Shown: one piece after another, positions 35,970 to 45,351 of the stretch
How the letters are laid out: every line of letters begins with the position of its first letter
Numbering within the stretch: the stretch's first letter is position 1
Assembly (NCBI GenBank): GCA_002410925.1
Contig: DHPR01000033.1
Coordinates: 1 to 64,000 of the forward strand
Source of the DNA: UBA5359 sp002410925 [NCBI: bacterium UBP13_UBA5359]
GTDB lineage: Bacteria > UBP13 > UBA5359
Direction: 5' to 3'
Length of the DNA stretch: 64,000 bases
The notes under the pieces: generated by a model
What the model saw: the letters and a program-made list of their open reading frames with translations, nothing else
Database searches by the model: none
Told to the model about the DNA's origin: nothing
Made by a program: the position numbers and the translations under genes

Positions 35970-37259
35970 ATGCCGGAACGAATAACTATGTCCGGGGGGC
36001 GCAAAGAGAACGTAACTGCTGAAGTCCTTTCAGTGGGCACAGAGCTATTGCTGGGTCAGATAGTGGATACGAATGCTGCTTATATCTCTACCATTTTGCC
36101 TGATTGGGGTATCAGCATCTATAGACGCACTACGGTGGGCGATAATCTGGAAAGGATAATCGATGCTCTCAGAGAGGCTTTTTCCAGGGCAGATATCGTC
36201 ATCACTACAGGAGGGCTTGGTCCTACCATGGATGACCTGACCAGAGAGGCTATTGCCGGGCTCTGGGGGCTGGAGATGAAGGAGGATCCTCGGATAATCC
36301 GTCGGCTGGAAGCCTTCTTTAAGGACAGGCGGTATCCTATGGCGAAATCCAACCGTAAGCAGGCTCTCTGTCCCGAGGGCGGCATCCTGATAGATAATGC
36401 TGTCGGAACAGCACCTGGCATTTTTATTGAACGTAACGATCGGGTCTTCATTGCTCTGCCCGGTCCGCCCTTTGAAATGAAGCCCATGCTGCCTCGGGTA
36501 TATGATCTGCTCTGTCAGAGAGGATATGCAGGGTGTCAGGTGATTCGCTCCCGGGTAATTCACACCTGCGGCATAGGGGAATCATCTCTGGAGGAGAAGC
36601 TTGATAGCATTATAAGACACCAGAATAATCCTACTATAGCTCCACTGGCGCATCCCGCCGGCGTGGATTTACGCCTGACGGCTAAAGCTGAAACAGCAGA
36701 GAAGGCGGAGGCCATGCTGTCGGAGGTTGAATCCCGTTTGCAGGGAGTTATCGGCGAGGCTGTCTATGGCACGGATCAGGAGAGCCTGGAGGGTGCGGTG
36801 GTTCGGCTGTTGCAGGAGCGTAAAATGAAGCTGGCTTTGGCAGAGTCCTGTACCGGCGGCCTGGTTGCTCACCTTATTACCAACATTCCGGGCATCTCGG
36901 TAAACTTTCCAGGTGGTATTATCTCTTATGCCAACAGCGCTAAAATAGAATTGCTGGGGGTAGATGAGGCGCTAATCCGTAATTATGGTGCGGTAAGTCC
37001 GGAATGCGCCGGCGCGATGGCTGCGGGTGTTCGCAAGGCATTTCATGCTGATATAGGATTATCTCTTACCGGAATAGCCGGCCCGAGCGGCGGCACTGCG
37101 GAGAAGCCTGTTGGGCTTCTCTACACAGGGCTATCCACGACGGATGGCCAGGTTGTTAAGAAGGCGCGCTTCAAAGGCGGGCGTGAGGAGAATAAGCTCC
37201 GATTTGCCAGAACGGCTCTGGATATGCTGCGGCGCTATTTGCTGGCTGAAGAGCTTTGA
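35970..37259 (+). CDS. cinA: CinA-type nicotinamide mononucleotide deamidase and MoCF-domain protein
   Basis: Has 429 residues. The N-terminal MoCF-like domain (VSVGTELLLGQIVDTN type, TTGGLGPTMDDLTRE) is tied to ADP-ribose pyrophosphatase activity. The C-terminal CinA domain (AESCTGGLVAHLIT, TGIAGPSGGT) is the NMN deamidase of pyridine nucleotide recycling. AGGAGG lies seven bases before ATG 35970. cinA directly before recA is a classic arrangement in Bacillota. The 350-base gap that follows holds the recA promoter. Confidence 0.94.
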   Translation: MPERITMSGGRKENVTAEVLSVGTELLLGQIVDTNAAYISTILPDWGISIYRRTTVGDNLERIIDALREAFSRADIVITTGGLGPTMDDLTREAIAGLWGLEMKEDPRIIRRLEAFFKDRRYPMAKSNRKQALCPEGGILIDNAVGTAPGIFIERNDRVFIALPGPPFEMKPMLPRVYDLLCQRGYAGCQVIRSRVIHTCGIGESSLEEKLDSIIRHQNNPTIAPLAHPAGVDLRLTAKAETAEKAEAMLSEVESRLQGVIGEAVYGTDQESLEGAVVRLLQERKMKLALAESCTGGLVAHLITNIPGISVNFPGGIISYANSAKIELLGVDEALIRNYGAVSPECAGAMAAGVRKAFHADIGLSLTGIAGPSGGTAEKPVGLLYTGLSTTDGQVVKKARFKGGREENKLRFARTALDMLRRYLLAEEL

Positions 37260-37446
37260 AGTTGGAGGGCGGACCGGCAAGGCTCTTTATTAATGTCTTG
37301 CCGCTATGATCGATATCAAGATAGGCAGACAATTGATTGGCGGCATATCTCTTATGAGCAGCTGTCTGGGAAGGGAAGCTTCGGTGTATACTGAAGTGGC
37401 CCGGCCTCCTCTGGTTAATTGAAATGCATCTGACAAGGGCAAATGC

Positions 37447-37476
37447 TTGAAAGAGAACAGATGTTTGTTGTATAAT
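37447..37476 (+). promoter_or_regulatory. recA promoter with a LexA (SOS) box in the spacer
   Basis: TTGAAA (37447-37452), an 18-base spacer, TATAAT (37471-37476). The spacer carries GAAC-AGAT-GTTT (37455-37466), which fits the Bacillota LexA consensus GAAC-N4-GTTY. A repressor bound there would block the promoter. The rest of the 350-base cinA-recA gap before 37447 shows nothing I can support. Confidence 0.75.
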
Positions 37477-37525
37477 GACATAGCCGGGGGGTGGAGGCTG
37501 GGTCGGGTTGTTCAGTGTTGGGGTA

Positions 37526-37579
37526 GGTTGTTTGGGATTCGAGTCCGTTTGCTAGGGGTTTAAGTTCATTTGCAGGTTT
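37526..37579 (+). repeat. Tandem 21-base degenerate repeats in the recA leader
   Basis: Two adjacent 21-base units, 37538-37558 and 37559-37579, both related to ATTTRAG-TGCGTTT-GCAGGTT seen before uvrA. They lie in the transcribed leader, downstream of the recA -10. Confidence 0.5.
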
Positions 37580-37609
37580 AGCTGGATATTTTGAATGGGG
37601 AGGAAGAAT

Positions 37610-38623
37610 ATGCTGGAAAAGGAAAAAGCTCTGGAACTGGCAATAGCCCAGGTGGAGAAGAGCTTTGGCAAAGGATCCATTATGCTCCTTGGCGAAGCCG
37701 GAGCCAATATGCAGGTGGAAGTGATCCCTACGGGATCGCTGTCGTTGGATATCTGCCTTGGTATAGGCGGCATACCACGGGGAAGGGTAATCGAGATATA
37801 CGGCCCGGAGGCCTCCGGCAAGACGACGATGTCTCTGCATATTATAGCTGAGGCTCAGAAAATGGGCGGAACAGTAGCTTTTATAGATGTAGAACATGCT
37901 TTGGATCCTGCCTATGCTCGTAATGTAGGGGTCAACATCGATGAATTGATGATCTCGCAGCCGGATACCGGAGAACAGGCTCTGGAAATTGCGGAGATAC
38001 TGGTTAGAAGCGGCGCTATAGATGCTGTGGTTATCGATTCTGTGGCGGCTCTGGTCCCCAGGGCGGAGATAGAGGGTGAGATGGGCGACTCGCATGTCGG
38101 TCTTCAGGCAAGGTTGATGTCGCAGGCGCTACGTAAGCTTACCGGTGCTATCAGTAAATCTAAAACATCAGCCATCTTTATCAATCAGATCAGGGAGAAG
38201 ATCGGTGTCATGTTCGGTAACCCCGAGACCACCCCGGGAGGCCGAGCTTTGAAGTTTTACTCCTCTGTACGCCTGGAAGTTCGAAAAATGGATACGCTTA
38301 AGTCCGGGAATGAGATTATCGGAACCAGGACCAAAGTGAAAGTAGTCAAGAATAAGATGGCTCCGCCCTTTAAGCAGGCCGAATTCGATATTATTTACGG
38401 CAAGGGCATATCGCGAGAGGGAGATATCCTGGATATGGGCGTGGCTTACGATATAATCGGTAAGACCGGAGCATGGTTTAATTACGGCGAACACCGATTG
38501 GGGCAGGGGCGTGAAAATGCCAAGGGATATCTGTTGGCCAACCCGGAAGTGGCGACTGAAATAGAAGCCGGGATATTGGAAGCGGCAGGCTTGAAAGCTG
38601 CTGAGAAAAGCAAAGATGGATGA
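37610..38623 (+). CDS. recA: Recombinase RecA
   Basis: Forms filaments on single-stranded DNA for homologous recombination and activates LexA self-cleavage. It has 337 residues with Walker [10 protein letters not shown] at 65-73, Walker [11 protein letters not shown], and the DNA-binding L2 region ([17 protein letters not shown]). ATG 37610 has GGGGAGG six bases upstream; ATG 37595 would add five odd residues. recX overlaps its last eight bases. Confidence 0.98.
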   Translation: MLEKEKALELAIAQVEKSFGKGSIMLLGEAGANMQVEVIPTGSLSLDICLGIGGIPRGRVIEIYGPEASGKTTMSLHIIAEAQKMGGTVAFIDVEHALDPAYARNVGVNIDELMISQPDTGEQALEIAEILVRSGAIDAVVIDSVAALVPRAEIEGEMGDSHVGLQARLMSQALRKLTGAISKSKTSAIFINQIREKIGVMFGNPETTPGGRALKFYSSVRLEVRKMDTLKSGNEIIGTRTKVKVVKNKMAPPFKQAEFDIIYGKGISREGDILDMGVAYDIIGKTGAWFNYGEHRLGQGRENAKGYLLANPEVATEIEAGILEAAGLKAAEKSKDG

Positions 38624-39116
38624 TTCTGCGGCGGCTGCCTATGAAGCCGCTCTGGTGCTGCTGACATATCGTGACCGCAGTCTGTGGGAGATAAGGGATA
38701 GACTGAAACGGAAGGGTTATCATAAAGAGCTTATCGAGAGCGTTGTTATCCGGTTGCTTGATGAGGGCTTGCTCGATGAGGAGCGCTTTGTCCGCAGCGC
38801 TATCAGAACAGGTATGGGGGCCAGGCCTACTGGTAGGCGAAGGCTCAGATATGAATTAAAGAAGAAGGGGGTGGCTGACGAAATTATAGGCGAAAGCATA
38901 AAGGAAATGTACTCTGATGATGATGAAGAGGCATTGGCGCTCTCTCTGGCAGAAGCCAGATGGGAACGTCTATCAGGCTTGTCGGCGGAGAAAAGACTTC
39001 TTCGTTTGGCCGGTTATCTATCCCGGCGAGGCTTCTCTTATAAGGCTGTTAGGAGAGCTTTGAGTCATGTTCGACTCAATTTCCTTGACACCTTTGATGA
39101 AAATGAAGTACAATAA
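38616..39116 (+). CDS. recX: Regulatory protein RecX
   Basis: Has 166 residues of three-helix RecX repeats ([28 protein letters not shown] first unit), which inhibit RecA filament growth. The ATG overlaps the recA stop, giving translational coupling and so a fixed RecA-to-RecX ratio. It is slightly longer than many RecX proteins. Confidence 0.9.
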   Translation: MDDSAAAAYEAALVLLTYRDRSLWEIRDRLKRKGYHKELIESVVIRLLDEGLLDEERFVRSAIRTGMGARPTGRRRLRYELKKKGVADEIIGESIKEMYSDDDEEALALSLAEARWERLSGLSAEKRLLRLAGYLSRRGFSYKAVRRALSHVRLNFLDTFDENEVQ

Positions 39117-39231
39117 CTTTGCGATTTGATCGCATGTACATTGAAACCACCTCCTGAAAAAGTATTGAGCGTGGTAGTAATAACTTGCAAAAAGCATGAC
39201 GTCTTTTTCAGCTAGAGGAAGGGAGGTGAAT

Positions 39232-40779
39232 ATGATAAGTATGGTTATTCAGTTGCTGATGATAGCTATCGCAGCTCTTTTATCAGGGTTGCTTGTTGGT
39301 TATTTGATCAGAAAAGGAATTGCGGAAAGCAAGATTAAGACAGCGGAGGTATTGGCTAAGGATATAATTGCCAATGCTGAGCGGGAAGCGGATGCCAAAT
39401 CTAAGGAAGCGCTTCTCGAGGTAAAGGATGAGCAGCTAAGGCTGCGCAATGAACTTGAGAAAGAGAATCGCGAGCGGCGAATCGAATTGCAGAGAACGGA
39501 GCGGCACCTGACGCAGAAGGAGGAGAACCTCGAGCGCCGCTTGAGCACAATGGAGAAAAAGGAGAGAGTGCTGCAGCAGCGCGATCAGGAGAATGCTTCC
39601 ATCAGGGATAATCTTGAACGCCTTCAACGCGAAAGCCAGGTTGAGCTCGAAAGAGTTTCAGGGCTTACGAGCGAGGAGGCCAAAGGGCTCCTTTTGCAAA
39701 AGGTGGAGGATGAGATCAGGGATGACGCCGCTGACCTGATCAGGCGTATCGAGGCGGAAGCTAAAGAGAAAGCGGAGAATAAAGCCAGAGAGATAATTAC
39801 GGCTGCAGTTCAAAGGTGTGCTGCTGATCAGGTGGTGGAATCCACTGTTTCGGTTTTGCCGTTGCCCAGTGATGATATGAAAGGCCGGATAATCGGCCGT
39901 GAAGGGCGTAATATAAGGGCATTTGAAACCTGTACAGGTGTCGACCTTATCATTGATGATACACCTGAAGCCGTTATTCTATCCGCTTTTGATCCGGTCC
40001 GGCGCGAGATTGCGCGTGTGGCTTTGGAAAAGCTCCTTATTGACGGTCGGATTCATCCGGCACGGATAGAGGAATTGGTGAACAAGGCACGGGCTGAGAT
40101 CGATGCGCAAATAAAGGAGGAGGGTGAAAGAGCCCTTCTGGAAACCGGTATTCAGGGCATACACCCGGAACTGACCAAGCTTTTGGGCAGATTAAGATTC
40201 CGCACCAGCTACGGGCAGAATGTGCTTCAGCATTCAAAAGAGGTTTCTTGGCTGGCAGGGTTGATGGCCGATGAAGTCGGGCTGGATGTTTCGCTTGCCA
40301 GGAGAGCCGGTCTTCTGCATGATATAGGCAAAGCGGTAGATCATGAAGTGGAAGGGCCGCATGCAACTATAGGTGCTGATCTGGCCAAGCGATACCGGGA
40401 ATCCGGCAAAGTAATCCAGACCATAGCAGCACACCACGGTGAGGAAGAGTGTGGGCTTATGGAGGCTCTCCTGGTGCAGGCCGGAGATGCTATTTCTTCT
40501 GCTCGCCCCGGTGCCAGGCGAGAATCGTTAGAGAATTATATCAAGCGCCTGGAAAAATTGGAAAATGTAGCAGATTCGTTCACAGGCGTGGAAAAATCCT
40601 ATGCCATACAGGCCGGCAGAGAGGTTCGTATTATGGTTAAGCCTGACGATATCGACGATCTGGCGGCAATTAATCTGGCCAAGGATATAGTTAAGCGTAT
40701 TGAAGATGAACTGGAGTTCCCCGGACAGATCAAGGTTACTGTAATAAGGGAAACTCGGGCGATAGAATACGCCAAATAA
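39232..40779 (+). CDS. rny: Ribonuclease Y
   Basis: A membrane-anchored endoribonuclease that starts mRNA decay, 515 residues. An N-terminal membrane segment (about 4-24) is followed by a long coiled coil (about 30-190), a KH domain ([13 protein letters not shown]) and an HD domain with [12 protein letters not shown] (H363-D364). GGGAGGTG lies four bases before ATG 39232; the in-frame ATG 39196 is rejected. A terminator follows the stop. Confidence 0.96.
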   Translation: MISMVIQLLMIAIAALLSGLLVGYLIRKGIAESKIKTAEVLAKDIIANAEREADAKSKEALLEVKDEQLRLRNELEKENRERRIELQRTERHLTQKEENLERRLSTMEKKERVLQQRDQENASIRDNLERLQRESQVELERVSGLTSEEAKGLLLQKVEDEIRDDAADLIRRIEAEAKEKAENKAREIITAAVQRCAADQVVESTVSVLPLPSDDMKGRIIGREGRNIRAFETCTGVDLIIDDTPEAVILSAFDPVRREIARVALEKLLIDGRIHPARIEELVNKARAEIDAQIKEEGERALLETGIQGIHPELTKLLGRLRFRTSYGQNVLQHSKEVSWLAGLMADEVGLDVSLARRAGLLHDIGKAVDHEVEGPHATIGADLAKRYRESGKVIQTIAAHHGEEECGLMEALLVQAGDAISSARPGARRESLENYIKRLEKLENVADSFTGVEKSYAIQAGREVRIMVKPDDIDDLAAINLAKDIVKRIEDELEFPGQIKVTVIRETRAIEYAK

Positions 40780-40792
40780 ATTATTAGACTAT

Positions 40793-40830
40793 GCCTGGCG
40801 GCGCTTTGAGGCGTCGCCAGGCCTTTTTTT
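40793..40830 (+). terminator. Strong Rho-independent terminator after rny
   Basis: GCCTGGCG (40793-40800) pairs with CGCCAGGC (40815-40822), with GC-rich pairing possible inside, followed by seven T (40824-40830). It ends ten bases before the ymdB ATG and abuts its Shine-Dalgarno site. Confidence 0.85.
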
Positions 40831-40840
40831 GGAGCGATAT

Positions 40841-41617
40841 ATGCGTATTCTGATGGTTGGAGATATCGTTGGTAAACCGGGCAGAGTCTGCTTGCGAGAG
40901 AACCTTCCCGGTATAAAGGCTGAGTTTCATGTGGATTTTACCGTTGTTAACGGTGAGAATGCGGCAGCCGGATTCGGTATCAATGCTCAGGTGGCGGAGC
41001 AGGTAAGGCTGGCCGGCGCCGATGTTGTGACTACCGGCAACCATGTCTGGGATAGACGTGAGATGGCGGCAGAGATAGATAGCTTGGATTATGTGCTTCG
41101 TCCGGCAAATTATCCGCCGGGCACGCCCGGGCGCTTTCTGACGGTCATCGATATGCAAGGTTATAAAATAGCCGTCGTTTCGCTTATGGGCAGGGTATTC
41201 ATGAATACTTTGGATGATCCTTTCAGAGCAATGGATGATATTATCGCTTCCCTGGCTGATGTGACGCCGAATATACTGGTGGATTTCCATGCTGAGGCCA
41301 CTTCGGAAAAACAGGCTATGGCCTGGTATCTTGACGGCAGGGTTTCAGCCGTAGTCGGGACGCATACACACACGCAGACAGCTGACGAGCGTGTGCTGCC
41401 GCAGGGAACAGCCATGATATCGGATATCGGTATGGTAGGTCCTCGTAATTCCATTCTGGGCGTAGAGGTGGCATTGATTCTGCGCAAATTTATTACGCAG
41501 ATGCCTGTGAAGTTTGAAGTCGCTGATCGGCCTATGATTTTCAATGCTCTTCTCATCGATATCGATGAGAAGAGCGGTAAAGCCAAAGAGATAAAGAGAA
41601 TCAACAGAGAGCTGTGA
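40841..41617 (+). CDS. ymdB: YmdB-family metallophosphoesterase (2',3'-cyclic nucleotide phosphodiesterase)
   Basis: Has 258 residues with a calcineurin-like dinuclear metal site: GDIVGKPGR, NGENAA, TTGNHVWD, DFHAEATSEK, GTHTHTQT. In Bacillus it acts on 2',3'-cyclic mononucleotides and affects biofilm and motility decisions. GGAG lies six bases before ATG 40841. It follows rny, as in Bacillota, but across a strong terminator. Confidence 0.92.
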   Translation: MRILMVGDIVGKPGRVCLRENLPGIKAEFHVDFTVVNGENAAAGFGINAQVAEQVRLAGADVVTTGNHVWDRREMAAEIDSLDYVLRPANYPPGTPGRFLTVIDMQGYKIAVVSLMGRVFMNTLDDPFRAMDDIIASLADVTPNILVDFHAEATSEKQAMAWYLDGRVSAVVGTHTHTQTADERVLPQGTAMISDIGMVGPRNSILGVEVALILRKFITQMPVKFEVADRPMIFNALLIDIDEKSGKAKEIKRINREL

Positions 41618-41663
41618 GCATGAACTGTGAATAAAAACAGTGCTCGATGTTGGAGGTGCTTGA

Positions 41664-42029
41664 ATGTCGTCACAACGGATAGAGAAAATTCAAGAATTGA
41701 TAAAGGTGGAGATAAGCGATATAGTCAGAAGAGAGGTCAAGCATCCCGGCATAGGGTTTATAACGATTACTTCTGTGGAAGTAAGTTCTGATCTGCACTA
41801 TGCCAAGGTATTTGTCAGTATATTCGGCGATGAGAAGGAGAAGGACAGAAGCCTGGCTGCTCTTCAATCGGCTGCAGGCTTTATTCGGGGTGCTTTGGGA
41901 CGCCGTGTCAGGCTGCGCTATATCCCGGAGCTGACTTTCAAGTTGGATACATCTATCGAATATGGAGATAAAATACAGCGGTTGCTTAAACAGGTAAACG
42001 AAGAGAGGCACGAAGATGCGAAAGAGTGA
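41664..42029 (+). CDS. rbfA: Ribosome-binding factor A
   Basis: A 121-residue KH-fold protein that aids late maturation of the 30S subunit and 16S rRNA 5' processing (KHPGIGFITITSVEVSSD region). GGAGGTG precedes the ATG. nrnA overlaps its last 14 bases. Confidence 0.94.
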   Translation: MSSQRIEKIQELIKVEISDIVRREVKHPGIGFITITSVEVSSDLHYAKVFVSIFGDEKEKDRSLAALQSAAGFIRGALGRRVRLRYIPELTFKLDTSIEYGDKIQRLLKQVNEERHEDAKE

Positions 42030-42984
42030 GGCCGTACCTGACGAGATATTGGATATTATCATAAATAATCGTTTCTTCCTTATAACTTCGCATAAAAATC
42101 CCGATGGCGATGCTATCGGGTCAATGCTGGCAATGGCCGCTATATTGAAAAAAATGGGTAAGGAAACATACTTATTCCTCGAAGATGGCGTTCCTCCGTT
42201 GTATCGTTTTCTCCCCCTGGTGGAAGAAGTAAATACCGTTTTGGCGGGGAAGTTTGATATAACTTTGGTTTTGGATTGCGAGAATGGCGGACGTGTTTCC
42301 GATAGAGTGGATTTATTCAGCCATGCCAGAACATTAATCAATATAGATCATCATCCTACCACAGGCACTTTCGGCGATTATAGATATATTAATCCTCGGG
42401 CGGCAGCCGTAGGTGAGCAAGTGCATGCTCTGGCCCGTGCTTTAGACGTGGCGATAGACCGCAATATGGCGGAATGTATTTACGTTTCTATTCTTACCGA
42501 TACCGGCAGCTTCAGATATGCCAATACGACGGCGCATACTCATCGCCTGGCAGCCGGCCTGATAGAGCATGGATTGCAGCCAGCCGAGATTGCTTCACGT
42601 ATATATGAAAGGCGTTCGCTCAACCAGCTTTCTCTGCAGGCTGCTATAATCGAAGATATGGTTGTAGAGGATACGCTGGCTTGGTCGGTAATCAGCCAGG
42701 ATAGACTTAAGGATTTGAAACTGTCGGAGTCGGATTTGGACGGGGCCATAGATATTATTCGCTCGGTAGATGGCGTAAGGGTTGCCGTGCTCTTCAGCCA
42801 GAGATTTGATGGCAAAATAAAGGCCAGCCTGCGTTCCAAGAATAATTTTAATGTTCTGGAAATAGCCAGAGAGCTGGGCGGTGGCGGTCATAGAGCTGCT
42901 GCTGGTTTTCTCTCTTCTGAACCCCTCTCTGTAATAGTGGAAAAGACCGTACAATTATTGCGGGAGCATCTGGGACTGAGATGA
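42016..42984 (+). CDS. nrnA: DHH/DHHA1 phosphoesterase (nanoRNase / pAp phosphatase NrnA)
   Basis: Has 322 residues. It degrades short RNAs and dephosphorylates pAp. It has NPDGDAIGS, the DHH motif in NIDHHPTTG, LTDTGSFRY, and the DHHA1 GGGH motif (LGGGGHRAAAG). It overlaps rbfA and truB, so it is co-translated with them; rbfA-nrnA-truB is a common cluster. Confidence 0.93.
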   Translation: MRKSEAVPDEILDIIINNRFFLITSHKNPDGDAIGSMLAMAAILKKMGKETYLFLEDGVPPLYRFLPLVEEVNTVLAGKFDITLVLDCENGGRVSDRVDLFSHARTLINIDHHPTTGTFGDYRYINPRAAAVGEQVHALARALDVAIDRNMAECIYVSILTDTGSFRYANTTAHTHRLAAGLIEHGLQPAEIASRIYERRSLNQLSLQAAIIEDMVVEDTLAWSVISQDRLKDLKLSESDLDGAIDIIRSVDGVRVAVLFSQRFDGKIKASLRSKNNFNVLEIARELGGGGHRAAAGFLSSEPLSVIVEKTVQLLREHLGLR

Positions 42985-43931
42985 ACGGTTACCTGAAGTT
43001 AATCAAGCCCCCTGGCATGACATCGCATGATCTGGTGTCTGCGGTAAGGCATATTACCGGTGAACGCCGTGTCGGCCACGCGGGCACGCTGGATCCGGCG
43101 GCGGCCGGCTTGATGATCCTTGCTTTGGGGCAGGGTACAAGGCTGATGGAGTATGCTGCGGCGGAGAAAAAGAGCTATCGCGTTGAAATGATCCTTGGAA
43201 TGGAGACCGATACTCAGGACACTACTGGAAGTATTCTATCCAGGCATGACGCTGCGGATATCGAGCTGGCAGACCTGATGAAGGCGATCCAGCGATTTAA
43301 AGGGGATTACGACCAGATTCCGCCGATGATGTCTGCTATCAAGATAGGCGGTAGACGGTTATACGAGCTTGCCCGTCAGGGGGAAGTAGTGGAGAGGGCG
43401 CCCAGACAGGTACATATCTACGATCTGGAAGTGGTGGATTTTATATCCGGAAAGGCTCCAATCGTAATGATGGATGTAATCTGCTCCGGGGGTACGTATA
43501 TACGTACTCTGTGTTATGACATCGGTGCTTCCTTGGGATGTGGAGCGGCGATCTCTTTTCTGGTAAGGAGATCATCGGGCAAGCATCGTATAGATGAAGC
43601 CTGTACATTGCATGATCTATTTGAAAAGAGCATAGAGGCACAAAAGCGAAAGAGCCTGGAGTCTCCCGGATCGGCGCTTGCCGGTGAAGATTTTATGCCG
43701 TTTATGCATAAGATAGACGGGCTGGCCTCTTCTCTCCCGGCAGTCGGCCTGGACAAGGCGCAGACCGAGAGCTTTAAGCATGGCCGGATAGTTCCAGCTG
43801 CGGTGACCGCTCCCGGTGATTACAGGGTTTATGAAGAGGAAAAAGTGTTCATTGGAATAGCTGAGATGCGCTCCGACAAAGGGATCGTCTCTCTTAAGCC
43901 CAAGAAGGTTTTGGATGATGTATCTTTTTAA
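42981..43931 (+). CDS. truB: tRNA pseudouridine(55) synthase
   Basis: Makes pseudouridine 55 in the T-loop of tRNAs. It has 316 residues with catalytic Asp38 in GHAGTLDP, KSYRVEM, and a C-terminal PUA-like domain. It overlaps nrnA by four bases (ATGA) and ribF by 17. Confidence 0.95.
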   Translation: MNGYLKLIKPPGMTSHDLVSAVRHITGERRVGHAGTLDPAAAGLMILALGQGTRLMEYAAAEKKSYRVEMILGMETDTQDTTGSILSRHDAADIELADLMKAIQRFKGDYDQIPPMMSAIKIGGRRLYELARQGEVVERAPRQVHIYDLEVVDFISGKAPIVMMDVICSGGTYIRTLCYDIGASLGCGAAISFLVRRSSGKHRIDEACTLHDLFEKSIEAQKRKSLESPGSALAGEDFMPFMHKIDGLASSLPAVGLDKAQTESFKHGRIVPAAVTAPGDYRVYEEEKVFIGIAEMRSDKGIVSLKPKKVLDDVSF

Positions 43932-44853
43932 GGATTTTCCTTTGCCGCAGCATCACGGCGGCAGAGTAATAACCATAGGCGTTTTTGACGGATTGCATAT
44001 AGGGCATCAATTGCTTCTCAGCTCTCTTAAAGAGAGAGCTGAGGCTCTGGGAGCATTTGCTACAGTGGTGACATTCAACTCGCATCCTGATGCTCTTCTT
44101 TACGGTGCCTCTCCATTATTATTGACCACAGCGGAAGAAAAAAGGGATATTTTGCAGAGCATGGCTATAGATGAATTACTCAGCCTGGATTTTACTGCGG
44201 AATTAGCTGCTATTGATGCTGAAGAATTTATTCGGGGAAGGCTCTTGCCGTCGAAAATGTGCGAATTAATAGTAGGACCGGATTTTGCTCTGGGCAAAGG
44301 ACGCGGCGGGACTCTTGAGGTTCTTGGGCATTTGGCAGCTGATTATGCCTTTGGTTTTCACAGGGTGGATCATGCCCTTTGGCGGGATAAGCCTGTAAGC
44401 AGCACTAGAATTAGAAAGGCTTTGGATAGGGGAGATATGCCTGCTGTATCTGCAATGCTGGGACGATTCTATTCGGCCAGTGGCGTGGTGGTAAAGGGCA
44501 GAATGGCAGGGCGAGGACTCGGTTTTCCTACAGCTAATCTCTCAGTAGCCTCGGAGAAGCTTCTTCCGGCTAACGGAGTTTACGCCGGATATGCAATTCT
44601 TGACGGAGAGCGTCTTCCGGCAGTTGCCAACATCGGTTTTCGGCCGACGTTCGGATCTTCCGAAAGGTCCTTTGAAGTACATATAATCGGTTTTTCCGGC
44701 GATATCTACGGCAGGAAGCTCTCTATGTATATAGCTGAACGTCTTCGTGACGAGGAAGCCTTCGCCGATCCCCTTCTTTTGCAGCGAAGGATATCTCTCG
44801 ATCTGGAAGCGGCCAGGACAAAGCTGGCTGATATAAAGATAAATGAGCAGTAA
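43915..44853 (+). CDS. ribF: Bifunctional riboflavin kinase / FAD synthetase
   Basis: Makes FMN then FAD from riboflavin. The 312-residue protein has an N-terminal FAD synthetase domain (ITIGVFDGLHIGHQ) and a C-terminal riboflavin kinase domain (GRGLGFPTANL). The start overlaps truB. The next gap carries a separate promoter for rpsO. Confidence 0.95.
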   Translation: MMYLFKDFPLPQHHGGRVITIGVFDGLHIGHQLLLSSLKERAEALGAFATVVTFNSHPDALLYGASPLLLTTAEEKRDILQSMAIDELLSLDFTAELAAIDAEEFIRGRLLPSKMCELIVGPDFALGKGRGGTLEVLGHLAADYAFGFHRVDHALWRDKPVSSTRIRKALDRGDMPAVSAMLGRFYSASGVVVKGRMAGRGLGFPTANLSVASEKLLPANGVYAGYAILDGERLPAVANIGFRPTFGSSERSFEVHIIGFSGDIYGRKLSMYIAERLRDEEAFADPLLLQRRISLDLEAARTKLADIKINEQ

Positions 44854-44902
44854 AAAAATGGAGGATTTTAAGAGCGGTTAAAAATCAAACCTTGGATTTT
44901 TA

Positions 44903-44931
44903 TTTACAACAGCCGGCGACTATGCTATTAT
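44903..44931 (+). promoter_or_regulatory. Promoter of rpsO
   Basis: TTTACA (44903-44908), 17 bases, TATTAT (44926-44931), with TGC before the -10 as an extended element. The leader of about 75 bases could hold an S15-binding autoregulatory fold, as is known in several bacteria, but I could not confirm one. Confidence 0.7.
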
Positions 44932-45013
44932 TACACCCGAACCGTGCTCTAGGGCGCTCGATTCACCGACGACGTACTTGGAATGCGGGGTTTGTAATTG
45001 GAGGTGAAAGGGT

Positions 45014-45283
45014 ATGCCGTTATCCAGGGACAAGAAGAACGACATCATGGCTCAATACAGAATTCATGAGAGTGATACCGGGTCGGCGGAAGTCCAGATA
45101 GCCATGCTTACTGCTCGTATCGAGCAATTGACGGAGCATCTGAAGGCTAACAAGAAGGATTTCCATTCAAGACGTGGTCTGCTGAAGATGGTTGGGCAGC
45201 GTCGCAGGCTTCTCAACTATCTCACTGCTAAGGATGTGGAGAGATACAGAGCTATAGTAACCAAATTAGGGCTGAGAAGATAA
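45014..45283 (+). CDS. rpsO: Small ribosomal subunit protein S15
   Basis: Has 89 residues with the S15 signature ([31 protein letters not shown]) and binds the central domain of 16S rRNA. GGAGGTG precedes the ATG. It sits between ribF and pnp, with its own promoter and terminator. Confidence 0.97.
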   Translation: MPLSRDKKNDIMAQYRIHESDTGSAEVQIAMLTARIEQLTEHLKANKKDFHSRRGLLKMVGQRRRLLNYLTAKDVERYRAIVTKLGLRR

Positions 45284-45285
45284 AG

Positions 45286-45309
45286 AAAGCGGGGCAACCC
45301 GCTTTTTTT
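45286..45309 (+). terminator. Rho-independent terminator after rpsO
   Basis: AAAGCGGG (45286-45293), loop GCAA, CCCGCTTT (45298-45305), then further T. Some read-through into pnp is expected. Confidence 0.85.
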
Positions 45310-45351
45310 ATAAGAAAGAATGAAATGGAAGAATGAAGATGAGGGAAGAGA

